Assembly (NCBI RefSeq): GCF_000613245.1
Contig: NZ_HG964936.1
Location: 1,554,156 to 1,618,155, forward strand
DNA: 64,000 bases
Direction: 5' to 3'
Origin: Mycobacterium asiaticum DSM 44297
Lineage (GTDB): Bacteria > Actinomycetota > Actinomycetes > Mycobacteriales > Mycobacteriaceae
This document shows positions 6,848-15,329 of the stretch, in pieces (the stretch's first letter is position 1; each line of letters opens with the position of its first letter). The position numbers were made by a program, and so were the translations under genes. The notes under the pieces are model-generated. The model was not told where the DNA came from. It was given only the letters and a program-made list of their open reading frames with translations, and did no database searches.

Positions 6848-8026
6848 CTACGCAGATGCAGCGTCACCACCGACTTGCTCAAGATCAATCTTTAGCTCTT
6901 TCGGCGGCCGCTCGGTCTTAATTACGCCACCATAATCCATTTCTTCGAGTGCGCGGATCACGTCGCCCGCGGGAATGCCGCGGTAGAAAGGCGGACTGGC
7001 CGGTCCGGAGTCACTCGCCTCCGCATCGGCCGAATCTTCAACGACGAGTCCAATTACCCGACCGTCGGCCGCAACGATAGGTCCACCGCTATTGCCAGGC
7101 CGCGTCATCGCCGAGAATAGGAAAATGTTCTGACGGTCGGTCGTCTGGGTTGTCGGGTTGACGACTTCTCCACGCTGCACTACGTATTCGTTCGATCGGG
7201 GCATGCTCACGACTTCGCCACGTTGGACACCGATTGCCATCTCGGAAGTCATTGGTACACGTGGGTATCCGAATACGAAGACCTCGTCGGCCCAGCGGGG
7301 ATCGCGAAACACTATCCCAGGCAATTGCGGCAGTGGCGGTTTGCCGTCTAGCGGGGGCACTTCGATGACAGCAACGTCGAGCGTTTTATGGCCGCTTACC
7401 TTGCAAGGGTGACTGACTCGTGCGGTGTGGTGGGCGGAACACGAGGGGTGCACGTCAATCTCGGCCCCCTCGGCCTGGATCCCTTCGACGACGTGCTTGT
7501 TTGTGATGATGTGGCTTCCGTCGACAACAAGACCTGTTCCCCAATGTTCGCTAGGCGTGCCATCGGGGCGCAGTCCGGCAAGGAGCACCGTGACGAGGTT
7601 GTAGCTCGGGATGATGAGTTCCGCTCCAAGAACTGAAGCCAGCCATAGGCGCCCCGCGGACTGCGGCGACCGTAAACCCTGAGCAATGTATTGCTGGCCT
7701 AACAGTGGCAGCGGCTGATGCCACCCGGCGGGCAATAGGAGGCCGGCGCGTTCCATCGCGCTTAGGATTCGGGTTAATTCAGCGACGTTCACTTTTATGT
7801 CGTTTTCCTGGAGAAAGTGAACGAAGTCCGCGACGCACCATAGATCGATAACGCCGGCTGCCGGCATCGTCTTGCCAATTACTTGTGCGATCTCGGGGTC
7901 ATGAATTAGGGAAAAGAATTTGAACGCCGTGTCAGCGATGAGCACCCGAAGCTCGACCGAGTCCTCCCTGAGGGTGAAGGTGGTTAGCTCGGACGACGTC
8001 AGGTCGGGTGTATCACCAGTGCTCAC
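6848..8026 (-). CDS. Trypsin-like serine protease with helical N-terminal domain
   Basis: 392 aa without signal peptide, so probably cytoplasmic. Residues ~1-145 are mainly helical and unlike known export sequences. The protease domain follows with all triad motifs: GTGLVVDGSHIITNKHVV (His), LDVAVIEVP (Asp) and RPGNSGGPIVA (Ser in GNSGGP). It lies on the minus strand 46 bases downstream of the tyrosine recombinase gene and is likely co-transcribed with it. Cytoplasmic trypsin-like domains fused to helical modules are known in bacterial conflict and defence systems; a housekeeping HtrA-type role is less likely without a membrane segment or PDZ domain. The link to defence is inference from location. 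Confidence 0.8.
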   Translation of the reverse strand: MSTGDTPDLTSSELTTFTLREDSVELRVLIADTAFKFFSLIHDPEIAQVIGKTMPAAGVIDLWCVADFVHFLQENDIKVNVAELTRILSAMERAGLLLPAGWHQPLPLLGQQYIAQGLRSPQSAGRLWLASVLGAELIIPSYNLVTVLLAGLRPDGTPSEHWGTGLVVDGSHIITNKHVVEGIQAEGAEIDVHPSCSAHHTARVSHPCKVSGHKTLDVAVIEVPPLDGKPPLPQLPGIVFRDPRWADEVFVFGYPRVPMTSEMAIGVQRGEVVSMPRSNEYVVQRGEVVNPTTQTTDRQNIFLFSAMTRPGNSGGPIVAADGRVIGLVVEDSADAEASDSGPASPPFYRGIPAGDVIRALEEMDYGGVIKTERPPKELKIDLEQVGGDAASA

Positions 8027-8072
8027 TGGGACGACGGTATTTCAGACGTCGCCTCATTGTCGATGTCGCGCG

Positions 8073-8972
8073 TCATCCTGCAGCCGACTTGGCCGCCGCG
8101 CGTAGTTCGTCGTCGTCTACCGCGGTGTAACGCTCGGTGGTCGCTACCGAGGTGTGGCCGAGTAGCACTTGGACGGCGCGCAGGTTGCGGCTGCCGCGGT
8201 AGGCCCGGGTGGCGAAGCGGTGGCGCAGCTTGTGCATCGACCAGCCGGCGGGCAACGCCGCGGCGACCAGCTTCCCGACATGCTCGGCCGTGAGGTGACT
8301 GCCGGTCGGCCACGCCGGGAACAGCCAGCCGGCGGCTGGCAGATAGGGCGTGTGGCCGGCGGGGCCGGCGCGCAGAGCGGTTGCCAGCTCGTCGGTGATC
8401 GGCACGACGCGCGTTTTGCCGCCCTTGCCGTGCACGACCAGCTGCGGTCCGCCGCAGCCCTCGACGACGTCGCGGGTATGGACCTGGGCCACTTCGGCCC
8501 GGCGCAGCCCGGCCTCGGCGGCCAGCCGCATCATCAGGCCCACCCGCGCATCAGCCGTCGACATGGCTTGCCGCCACGCGTCGTCGGGCACCGGCCGCGG
8601 CACTGCAGGCGGTATCCGCACTGCCGGTAGGTCGTCGGCGATGCAGGCCGGCACTCGGCCGGCGCGGTGCGCCCACCGGAAGAACTCGCGTGCGGCCGCC
8701 CGGTAAAAGCGCCGCGTCTCGGGTTTCCATTGCTGCCGGCCGAACCATTCGACAAGCTGCCCGCCAGTCACCTCAGCGGGCGGCCGGTCCACGCTGCGGG
8801 CGATGCGGGCCAACGCGCGCCGACGTGCGTCGACCGTGCGGGTGCTTTGGCCGGCGGCGGCCAGGTGCAGGCAGTAGTCGGCGATGGGTTGTCGCCACGC
8901 CGCGGGGATCATTGAGGGCGCCGGTCCCGGACGGCGCGCTGTCCGTTTCCGCTCTACGTCGCTGGCGCTCAT
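8073..8972 (-). CDS. Tyrosine recombinase (integrase)
   Basis: 299 aa. N-terminal SAM-like core-binding domain (about 25-115) followed by the catalytic domain with the complete set: Arg in EAGLRRAEV, Lys in GKGGKTR, HKLRHRFAT (HxxR), LLGHTSVATTERYTAV (His and the nucleophilic Tyr). It is oriented toward the island interior, and its start overlaps the stop of the 88-aa gene upstream (ATGA). The junction with comM lies about 400 bases away, so this is the best candidate for the enzyme that inserted at least this end of the island. Distinct from the chromosomal xerC at 12.7 kb. Confidence 0.92.
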   Translation of the reverse strand: MSASDVERKRTARRPGPAPSMIPAAWRQPIADYCLHLAAAGQSTRTVDARRRALARIARSVDRPPAEVTGGQLVEWFGRQQWKPETRRFYRAAAREFFRWAHRAGRVPACIADDLPAVRIPPAVPRPVPDDAWRQAMSTADARVGLMMRLAAEAGLRRAEVAQVHTRDVVEGCGGPQLVVHGKGGKTRVVPITDELATALRAGPAGHTPYLPAAGWLFPAWPTGSHLTAEHVGKLVAAALPAGWSMHKLRHRFATRAYRGSRNLRAVQVLLGHTSVATTERYTAVDDDELRAAAKSAAG

Positions 8973-9235
8973 GTCAGCGCGTCGAGGGAGTCGGCGGCAT
9001 TGAGCAGCGCGGCGGCCAACTGGCGCGCTTGCACGGCGGTGAGCTCCTCGGTGTTCTCGTATACCGATATGCAGCGGCTGATGAGTTGGCCGTCGCCGGC
9101 CTGCGTGCCCTCGACCGCGATCACCGCACCAGCCGCATCGTGGCGGGACCAGGTGAGATAACGCATGACATCGCCGGGGACACCAGAAAATTCAAACCAG
9201 TTGCCGGCGACGGCGCCGGCAGGAGTTGTTGTCAT
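8969..9235 (-). CDS. Small protein upstream of the tyrosine recombinase, 88 aa
   Basis: The start is placed at MTTTPAG; a TTG 24 bases further upstream is possible. It ends in a helix (TAVQARQLAAALLNAADSL) and has a central beta-rich part (MRYLTWSRHDAAGAVIAVEG). Its stop overlaps the recombinase ATG, so the pair is translationally coupled. Small proteins in this position can act as directionality factors, but the sequence does not show a clear DNA-binding motif. No strong ribosome-binding site is visible at either start. Confidence 0.6.
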   Translation of the reverse strand: MTTTPAGAVAGNWFEFSGVPGDVMRYLTWSRHDAAGAVIAVEGTQAGDGQLISRCISVYENTEELTAVQARQLAAALLNAADSLDALT

Positions 9236-9286
9236 AGCGGGTGAGCGTATTGCCATCAAATGCGTTGCGGAACAACAATTTTGAGA

Positions 9287-9345
9287 CTAGTCGCTACTCG
9301 CCGATTCTATTCAGCAGGCGTATGGCGTATGCGCTGAGCGACTAG
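9287..9345. repeat. 9-bp inverted repeat near the island end
   Basis: CTAGTCGCT at 9287-9295 faces AGCGACTAG at 9337-9345, 41 bases apart. They lie in the 150-base noncoding strip between the recombinase operon and the comM remnant, where arm-type integrase or excisionase sites would be expected. Too far apart for a terminator. Confidence 0.4.
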
Positions 9346-9385
9346 CTCGCCGAGGCCCTTAATCCGCTAATTTGCAGCGTTTGCA

Positions 9386-9484
9386 GTCGCGTGGAGCCTG
9401 GCCGACTTGGCCGGACGCACTTCGCCGGACCTGGCCGAGGTCGCCGCCGCGTTGAGTTTTCGGCAATCCGGGACACGGCGATGA
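9386..9484 (+). pseudogene. comM: 3' remnant of comM (YifB-type Mg-chelatase-like ATPase)
   Basis: In frame, this stretch encodes VAWSLADLAGR followed by VAAALSFRQ and a stop, which matches the last ~32 residues of the ComM/YifB family, the gene that precedes dprA (Rv2897c before Rv2896c) in M. tuberculosis. The frame is closed by a TAA at 9368, so the rest of the gene is not in this window. The remnant stop (9482-9484) overlaps the dprA ATG (9481), preserving the ancestral coupling. The island was therefore inserted inside the 3' end of comM. A near-direct repeat, TTTGCAGCG then TTTGCAGTCG (9371-9389), lies at the break and may belong to the attachment core. Confidence 0.75.
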
Positions 9485-10632
9485 GCGCCGATCCCACATT
9501 GTTGGCTTGGGCCTATCTGTCCCGGGTGGCCGAACCGCCCTGCGCCGAACTGGCCGCGCTGGTCGCGGCCGTCGGCCCCCGCGAGGCGGCCGAGCGGATC
9601 CGGCGGGGGCTGGTGGACGGCGAATTGCTGCGGCGCACCGCCGCTCGACGAGAAATCGACTCTGCTGCAGCAGATCTGGAGCTGGTTGCACGGCGAGGCG
9701 GCCGATTGATCACACCCGAAGACGACGAATGGCCGGTGCTGGCGTTCGCCGCGTTCGACGGCACGCGGGCACCGAAAACTGCGCCGCTGGTGGCACCGCT
9801 GGTGCTGTGGGGGATGGGTCCGGCACGCCTCGACGAGGTCGCTCAGCGCGCGGCCGCCCTCGTCGGCACCCGGGCCTCGACGACTTATGGCGAGCATGTA
9901 ACCGCCGAATTGGCGACCGGCTTGGCCGAACGCGACGTCGCGGTCGTCTCGGGTGGCGCCTACGGGATCGACGGTGCGGCTCATCGCGCGGCGCTGGCCG
10001 TCGACGGGATCACGGTGGCCGTCCTGGCCGGTGGGCTCGACATCCCTTATCCCTCGGGGCATTCCGCGCTCCTGCATCGCATAGGCCAGCACGGCTTGTT
10101 GTTCACCGAATACCCGCCCGGTGTCCGGCCGGCGCGCTATCGCTTCCTGACCCGCAACCGTTTGGTGGCTGCGGTCTCGGGCGCCGCTGTGGTCGTCGAG
10201 GCCGGTCTGCGCAGCGGCGCCGCCAACACGGCCGCCTGGGCGCGGGCCCTGGGCCGGGTGGTCGGTGCGGTGCCCGGGCCGGTGACGTCGTCGGCGTCGG
10301 CTGGATGCCACGTGCTGTTGCGCACCGATGCGACGCTGGTGACCCGCGCCGACGACATCGTCGAGATGGTCGGACGCATCGGCGAGTTGGCCGCCGAGGA
10401 GCCGCGACCGGTCACGGCGCTGGACGGGTTGGGCGAACCGGAGCGTCAGGTTTACGAAGCTTTGCCGGGTCGGGGCGGTGCCACGGTCGAGGAGATCGGC
10501 ATCGCGTCGGGTTTGGTCCCCGAGCGAGTGCTGGGGCCACTGGCGATGCTGGAACTGGCCGGCCTGGCCGAATGTCGCGACGGCTACTGGCGGATCGTCC
10601 GTCAGCGTCGCTCGAAGGCGCGACTCGTATAG
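9481..10632 (+). CDS. dprA: DNA processing protein DprA
   Basis: 383 aa from the ATG that overlaps the comM remnant stop; upstream in-frame starts would run through comM sequence. The family loads RecA on incoming single-stranded DNA in transformable bacteria. Seen: N-terminal SAM-like region, then the Rossmann-type core with VGTRASTTYG, VSGGAYGIDGAAHRAAL and LAGGLDIPYPSGH, YRFLTRNRL, and AVVVEAGLRSGAANTA, all in family order. The C-terminus carries a winged-helix (DprA/WH) domain. It normally follows comM; the island has separated it from the rest of that operon, so its expression may now depend on the island-derived strip upstream. Confidence 0.95.
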   Translation: MSADPTLLAWAYLSRVAEPPCAELAALVAAVGPREAAERIRRGLVDGELLRRTAARREIDSAAADLELVARRGGRLITPEDDEWPVLAFAAFDGTRAPKTAPLVAPLVLWGMGPARLDEVAQRAAALVGTRASTTYGEHVTAELATGLAERDVAVVSGGAYGIDGAAHRAALAVDGITVAVLAGGLDIPYPSGHSALLHRIGQHGLLFTEYPPGVRPARYRFLTRNRLVAAVSGAAVVVEAGLRSGAANTAAWARALGRVVGAVPGPVTSSASAGCHVLLRTDATLVTRADDIVEMVGRIGELAAEEPRPVTALDGLGEPERQVYEALPGRGGATVEEIGIASGLVPERVLGPLAMLELAGLAECRDGYWRIVRQRRSKARLV

Positions 10633-10667
10633 TCGATCAAGGGGCGGGGTCTGATCAGGGAGGATAA

Positions 10668-11516
10668 GTGGCAGGTCGGCCGCTGCAGGCGTTCGAGGTA
10701 GTCAGCACCGAAGAACTCACGCCGCACATGGTTCGGGTGGTGCTGGGCGCCAACAACTTCGAGGCCTTTGTGCCCAGCAAATTCACCGACTCTTACGTCA
10801 AGCTGGTCTTTGTCTCCGACGGCGTTGACCTGCAGGAGTTGCCGCAACCGCTGACGATGGACAGCTTCGCTGACCTACCCGCCGAGCAACGGCCGCCGGT
10901 GCGCACGCTCACCGTGCGTCGTGTCGATGAGGAGGCCGGGCAGATCACCCTGGATATCGCGGTGCACGGCGAGCACGGCGTGGCCGGACAGTGGGCCGCC
11001 GCGGTCCAGCCCGGCGAGCCGATCCACCTGATGGGGCCGAGCGGCGCGTATAAGCCCGACCCCACCGCCGACTGGCATCTGCTGGCTGGCGACGAATCAG
11101 CGCTGCCGGCGATCGCCGCGGCGCTGGAGGCGTTGCCCGAGACGGCGGTCGGCAAGGCATTCATCGAGGTCGCGGGTCCAGATGACGAAATCGAGTTGAT
11201 CGCGCCGGAGGGTGTCGAGGTGAACTGGGTGCTGCGCGGGGGCCGCGCAGACCTTGTTCTCGAAGACCGGGCAGGGGACCACGCGCCTCTTATCGAGGCG
11301 GTCACCACCGCGCCGTGGCTGCCCGGCCAGGTGCACGTGTTCATCCATGGCGAAGCCCAGGCCGTCATGCACAACCTGCGGCCCTACATCCGCAAGGAGC
11401 GCGGCGTCGAAGCCCAGTGGGCGTCGATATCCGGCTACTGGCGGCGCGGCCGCACCGAAGAGTCCTTCCGGCAGTGGAAGAAGGAGCTGGCCGAAGCCGA
11501 GGCCGCGGAGCAGTAG
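10668..11516 (+). CDS. viuB: Siderophore-interacting FAD-binding reductase (ViuB-like)
   Basis: 282 aa, GTG start with GGGAGG upstream. The N-terminal FAD-binding beta-barrel holds RTLTVRRVD, the family's flavin motif, and the C-terminal SIP domain shows a Glu/Asp-rich strand pattern and WVLRGG, with the end EAQWASISGYWRRGRTEESF typical of siderophore-interacting proteins. Such proteins reduce or release iron from internalised ferric siderophores in the cytoplasm. Order dprA-viuB-xerC matches M. tuberculosis, except for the FMN oxidase gene inserted after it here. Confidence 0.93.
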   Translation: MAGRPLQAFEVVSTEELTPHMVRVVLGANNFEAFVPSKFTDSYVKLVFVSDGVDLQELPQPLTMDSFADLPAEQRPPVRTLTVRRVDEEAGQITLDIAVHGEHGVAGQWAAAVQPGEPIHLMGPSGAYKPDPTADWHLLAGDESALPAIAAALEALPETAVGKAFIEVAGPDDEIELIAPEGVEVNWVLRGGRADLVLEDRAGDHAPLIEAVTTAPWLPGQVHVFIHGEAQAVMHNLRPYIRKERGVEAQWASISGYWRRGRTEESFRQWKKELAEAEAAEQ

Positions 11517-11542
11517 CGCGGGCCACTGGCATTCTCTAGGGC

Positions 11543-12703
11543 ATGGCATTCGGCGACTATCAGCTCGAGATCTACTTCCAGGGTCTGGCCGGCATAACGC
11601 CTCCGCTCCCAATGGCCTTCGCGGAACTGGAAGCCAAAGCGGCGATGGCGATGCCGCCCTCGGTCTGGTCCTACGTTGTCGGCGGGGCCGGTGACGAGCG
11701 CACCCAACGCGCCAACCGCGAGGCATTCGATCGTTGGGGCCTGATGCCGCGCATGTTCGTCGGCGCCACCGATCGCGACCTCTCGGTCGACCTGTTCGGA
11801 ATGAAGCTGCCCTCGCCGCTGTTCATGGCGCCGATTGGCGTCATCGGACTCTGCGCCCAGGACGGGCACGGCGATCTGGCGACCGCACGTGCTGCCGCCC
11901 GCACCGGAGTTCCGATGGTGGTGTCCACGCTGACCGCCGACCCGATGGAAGAAGTCGCGGCCCAGTTCGGCGACACCCCCGGCTTCTTCCAGCTGTACAC
12001 ACCCAAGAATCGAGACCTGGCCGCCAGCCTGGTGCACCGCGCCGAAGCCGCCGGATTCAAGGCCATCATCGTCACCCTGGACACCTGGATCCCGGGATGG
12101 CGACCGCGCGACCTGAGCACGGCCAACTTTCCTCAGCTGCGCGGGCTCTGCCTGAGCAATTACACGAGCGACCCCGTGTTCCGCGCCACCCTGGCCCGAC
12201 CGCCCGAAGAAGACCCGCAAGGCGCCGTGCTGAGCTGGGCGCAGACGTTTGGCAATCCATTGACCTGGGACGACCTGAGCTGGTTGCGGTCGCTGACCGA
12301 CCTGCCGCTGATCATCAAAGGCATCTGCCACCCCGACGACGCCCGGCGCGCCAAGGACGGCGGCGTCGACGGCATCTACTGCTCCACTCACGGCGGCCGC
12401 CAGGCCAACGGCGGTCTACCCGCCCTGGACTGCCTGCCCGACGTGGTCGAGGCGGCCGACGGCCTGCCGGTGCTGTTCGACTCCGGGATCCGCAGCGGCG
12501 CCGACATCGTCAAGGCGCTGGCCATGGGTGCCACCGCCGTCGGCGTCGGCCGGCCCTACGCCTACGGCCTGGCCCTAGGCGGCATCGACGGCGTCGTACA
12601 CGTGCTGCGCATGCTGCTCGCCGAAGCCGACCTGATCATGGCCGTCGACGGCTACCCGACCCTGAAAGATCTCACCACGGACACACTGCGGCGCGTCCTG
12701 TAG
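11543..12703 (+). CDS. FMN-dependent alpha-hydroxy-acid oxidase, lactate 2-monooxygenase-like
   Basis: 386 aa, close to M. smegmatis lactate 2-monooxygenase (394 aa). Seen: [78 protein letters not shown], then the FMN/catalytic segment [11 protein letters not shown] (catalytic His kept; family usually SNHGGRQ) and [19 protein letters not shown]. It should oxidise lactate or a related 2-hydroxy acid using FMN and oxygen. It lies 26 bases after viuB; I recall no such gene at this position in H37Rv, so it is either an addition here or a loss there. Confidence 0.88.
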   Translation: MAFGDYQLEIYFQGLAGITPPLPMAFAELEAKAAMAMPPSVWSYVVGGAGDERTQRANREAFDRWGLMPRMFVGATDRDLSVDLFGMKLPSPLFMAPIGVIGLCAQDGHGDLATARAAARTGVPMVVSTLTADPMEEVAAQFGDTPGFFQLYTPKNRDLAASLVHRAEAAGFKAIIVTLDTWIPGWRPRDLSTANFPQLRGLCLSNYTSDPVFRATLARPPEEDPQGAVLSWAQTFGNPLTWDDLSWLRSLTDLPLIIKGICHPDDARRAKDGGVDGIYCSTHGGRQANGGLPALDCLPDVVEAADGLPVLFDSGIRSGADIVKALAMGATAVGVGRPYAYGLALGGIDGVVHVLRMLLAEADLIMAVDGYPTLKDLTTDTLRRVL

Positions 12704-12735
12704 AAACGCCACGCCGCATCGGCCAGCGTGGGGGA

Positions 12736-13644
12736 GTGCCGGAAAACAGCGAGGCCATCCTCGAGGAGTTCGACGACTACCTTCAGCTGCAGTGCGGTCG
12801 TTCGGCGCACACTCGCCGCGCCTACCTGGGTGACCTGCGGTCGCTGTTGGACTTCCTGGCCGAACGCGGTTCCGCGCTAGAGGCGCTGACTCTGCCGGTG
12901 CTGCGGTCGTGGCTGGCTACCTCAGCCAGGGCCGGTGCCGCGCGCACGACGCTGGCCCGCCGGACGTCTTCGGTCAAGGCCTTCACCGCCTGGGCCGCCC
13001 GGCGGGGGCTACTCGCCAGCGACCCCGCCGCGCGGCTCCAGGTCCCGAAGGCCCACCGCACCTTGCCCGCGGTGTTGCGGCAGGACCAGGCGCTGGCGGC
13101 GATGACGGCGGCTAAATCCGGCGCCGAACAGGGCGACCCGCTGGCGTTACGGGACCGGCTGATCGTCGAACTGCTCTATGCCACCGGAATCCGGGTCAGC
13201 GAGCTGTGCGGTCTGGACGTCGACGACGTCGACACCAGTCATCGGCTGGTCCGCGTGCTGGGAAAGGGCAACAAGCAGCGCACGGCGCCATTCGGGCAAC
13301 CGGCCGCCGAGGCGCTACGGGCCTGGTTGAGCGACGGACGGCCCGCGTTGACCACCGCCGAGTCTGGACCCGCGCTTTTGCTGGGTGCGCGCGGCCGTCG
13401 CCTCGATGTACGGCAGGCGCGGACCGTGGTGCACCAGACGGTGGCCGCGGTGGACGGCGCACCCGACATGGGACCGCACGGCCTGCGGCACAGCGCGGCC
13501 ACCCACCTACTCGAAGGCGGGGCCGATCTGCGGGTGGTGCAGGAACTGCTCGGCCATTCCAGTCTGGCCACCACACAGCTGTACACCCACGTCGCGGTCG
13601 CCAGGCTGCGCGCGGTGCACGACCAGGCGCACCCCCGCGCATAG
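12736..13644 (+). CDS. xerC: Chromosome dimer resolution recombinase XerC
   Basis: 302 aa from GTG 12736. N-terminal core-binding domain ([20 protein letters not shown]) and catalytic domain with Arg (GIRVSELCG), Lys (GKGNK), [10 protein letters not shown] and [16 protein letters not shown]. Strongly similar along its length to mycobacterial XerC. It works with XerD at dif to resolve chromosome dimers. The long frame reading upstream through the oxidase gene is a shadow in the other phase. Tail-to-tail with the M23 peptidase gene. Confidence 0.95.
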   Translation: MPENSEAILEEFDDYLQLQCGRSAHTRRAYLGDLRSLLDFLAERGSALEALTLPVLRSWLATSARAGAARTTLARRTSSVKAFTAWAARRGLLASDPAARLQVPKAHRTLPAVLRQDQALAAMTAAKSGAEQGDPLALRDRLIVELLYATGIRVSELCGLDVDDVDTSHRLVRVLGKGNKQRTAPFGQPAAEALRAWLSDGRPALTTAESGPALLLGARGRRLDVRQARTVVHQTVAAVDGAPDMGPHGLRHSAATHLLEGGADLRVVQELLGHSSLATTQLYTHVAVARLRAVHDQAHPRA

Positions 13645-13670
13645 GGTGCCGAGAAGACGCGAAGCCCCCT

Positions 13671-13687
13671 CATTTCCGCAGGAAATG
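13671..13687. terminator. Short hairpin between convergent xerC and M23 gene
   Basis: CATTTCC and GGAAATG form a 7-bp stem with a 3-base loop in the 49 bases between two convergent genes. Could act as a weak bidirectional terminator; there is no U run. Confidence 0.35.
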
Positions 13688-13693
13688 CGTGCT

Positions 13694-14200
13694 CTAGGGT
13701 CTGGTCGCGCGGCCAGCGAGTGGCTTGAGCCGGATAGGCGTGGACTCCAACAGTCCGATCGGGTCGACGTAGTCGGCCCGCGACGCCGCACCCCACATCG
13801 CGCCCCAGTGCAAACATGCCGCGACCGGGCAACCCACGTGCCCGGCCACCAGCTCGCCGAGGATCGAACCCATCCCCACTTGCTGACCCACCGAGACAAC
13901 GGCGCGCACCGGCTCGTAGCTGGTGCGCAGACCGCCCGGATGCGCCAGCGACACCACGGGCCGGCCGGCCAGCAGCCCGGCGAACACCACCACTCCCTCA
14001 CCCGCGGCGTACACCGGCTGTCCCGCTTGCCCCGCCAAGTCGACCCCGCGATGCCCGGACAGCCAATTGGGCGACGGTGCGTCGAACGTGCGCACCACCG
14101 CCGGCGGACGCAGCGGCCAGTCCAGCCGCCTGCCTTCGGCCTCGGCCGGTGGCGCGTTCAGTAGCACCCAACCCAGTAAGAGCAGCAGCGCCCAACGCAT
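13694..14200 (-). CDS. Secreted M23-family (LytM) peptidase
   Basis: 168 aa with a clear signal peptide (RWALLLLLGWVLLNAPPAEA). The M23 core follows: GHRGVDLAGQAGQPVYAAGEG (H-x3-D zinc ligands), VVSLAHPGGLRTSYEPV, and CLHWGAMWG near the end, where one histidine of the usual H-x-H is present and the other position is Leu/Trp context. Orthologue of Rv2891 by position. Expected to cut peptidoglycan cross-links or act as a non-catalytic LytM activator outside the membrane. Divergent from rpsB. Confidence 0.85.
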   Translation of the reverse strand: MRWALLLLLGWVLLNAPPAEAEGRRLDWPLRPPAVVRTFDAPSPNWLSGHRGVDLAGQAGQPVYAAGEGVVVFAGLLAGRPVVSLAHPGGLRTSYEPVRAVVSVGQQVGMGSILGELVAGHVGCPVAACLHWGAMWGAASRADYVDPIGLLESTPIRLKPLAGRATRP

Positions 14201-14485
14201 CTGCTCAGTGGACCGCCCACCGGCAGAAAGGGCGAGCCACCCGTAGCCCCCGCTGTGGATGGAAAAAGCACTGTGCGCAGCCGTGTAGACTTTCCGTCGC
14301 AGCTCGCTTGAGCGGGCTGACTTCGCGTGTCTGCATCGCGACCCAGTAGTTCAGGGATCCGCAACAGCATGCCGAGCGGTCCCGGAAGCCGGAAATCGGC
14401 CGACGGGTTCGGCATCGCAGCAGGCACCAGGGCCCGGCCTCACCCGATGCCGGGCGACAACCGACACATGAAAGCTGGGCTAGTC
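14201..14485 (+). promoter_or_regulatory. Long leader/promoter region of rpsB
   Basis: 285 bases between the divergent M23 gene and rpsB. A TAGACT -10-like hexamer lies at 14286-14291; if used, the rpsB transcript would have a leader of about 190 bases. The leader contains several GC-rich complementary stretches (GGAAGCCGG, CGGCCGACGG, GCCGGGCG) that could fold. Autoregulation by S2 via leader RNA is known in other bacteria; whether it applies here cannot be decided by eye. Confidence 0.35.
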
Positions 14486-15316
14486 ATGGCTGTTGTGACC
14501 ATGAAGCAGCTGCTCGACAGCGGCACCCACTTCGGGCATCAGACCCGTCGCTGGAACCCCAAGATGAAGCGGTTCATCTTCACCGACCGCAATGGCATCT
14601 ACATCATCGACCTGCAGCAGACGCTGACCTTCATCGACAAGGCGTACGAGTTCGTCAAGGAGACCGTCGCCCACGGTGGAACGGTGCTGTTCGTGGGCAC
14701 CAAGAAGCAGGCGCAGGAATCCGTCGCGGCCGAAGCGACCCGCGTCGGTATGCCGTATGTAAACCAGCGCTGGCTGGGCGGCATGCTCACCAACTTCTCC
14801 ACCGTGCACAAGCGCTTGCAGCGCCTCAAGGAGCTCGAGGCGATGGAGCAGACCGGTGGCTTCGAGGGCCGCACCAAGAAGGAAATTCTCGGCCTGACCC
14901 GCGAGAAGAACAAGCTGGAGCGGTCCCTGGGCGGTATCCGGGACATGGCCAAGGTGCCGTCGGCGATCTGGGTCGTCGATACCAACAAGGAGCACATCGC
15001 CGTCGGCGAGGCGCGCAAGCTGGGCATCCCCGTCATCGCGATCCTGGACACCAACTGCGACCCGGACGAGGTCGACTACCCGATCCCGGGTAACGACGAC
15101 GCGATCCGCTCGGCCGCCCTGCTGACCAAGGTCATCGCCTCGGCGGTCGCCGAGGGCCTGCAGGCCCGCGCCGGCCTGGGCCGCGGTGACGGCAAGCCGG
15201 AGGCGGACGCCGCCGAGCCGCTGCCCGAGTGGGAGCAGGAGCTGCTGGCCGGTGCCGCTGCTACGGCCACCCCTGCCACTGAGGGCGCAACCGAACCAAC
15301 TACAGACGCATCCTAG
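14486..15316 (+). CDS. rpsB: 30S ribosomal protein S2
   Basis: 276 aa from [20 protein letters not shown], nearly identical to M. tuberculosis RpsB over the first 240 residues ([42 protein letters not shown]). The C-terminal ~35 residues are an Ala/Thr/Glu-rich extension typical of mycobacteria and variable between species. It binds late in 30S assembly and recruits S1. In-frame starts up to 53 codons upstream are rejected because the family starts here. Operon with tsf, 13 bases downstream. Confidence 0.98.
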   Translation: MAVVTMKQLLDSGTHFGHQTRRWNPKMKRFIFTDRNGIYIIDLQQTLTFIDKAYEFVKETVAHGGTVLFVGTKKQAQESVAAEATRVGMPYVNQRWLGGMLTNFSTVHKRLQRLKELEAMEQTGGFEGRTKKEILGLTREKNKLERSLGGIRDMAKVPSAIWVVDTNKEHIAVGEARKLGIPVIAILDTNCDPDEVDYPIPGNDDAIRSAALLTKVIASAVAEGLQARAGLGRGDGKPEADAAEPLPEWEQELLAGAAATATPATEGATEPTTDAS

Positions 15317-15329
15317 GAAAGGCTGAGCA

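Noticed and set aside
11734..13644. A 636-codon open frame through the FMN oxidase gene into xerC
   Set aside because: The first half is an Arg/Pro-rich wrong-phase reading of the oxidase gene; only 12736-13644 is a real protein (XerC).
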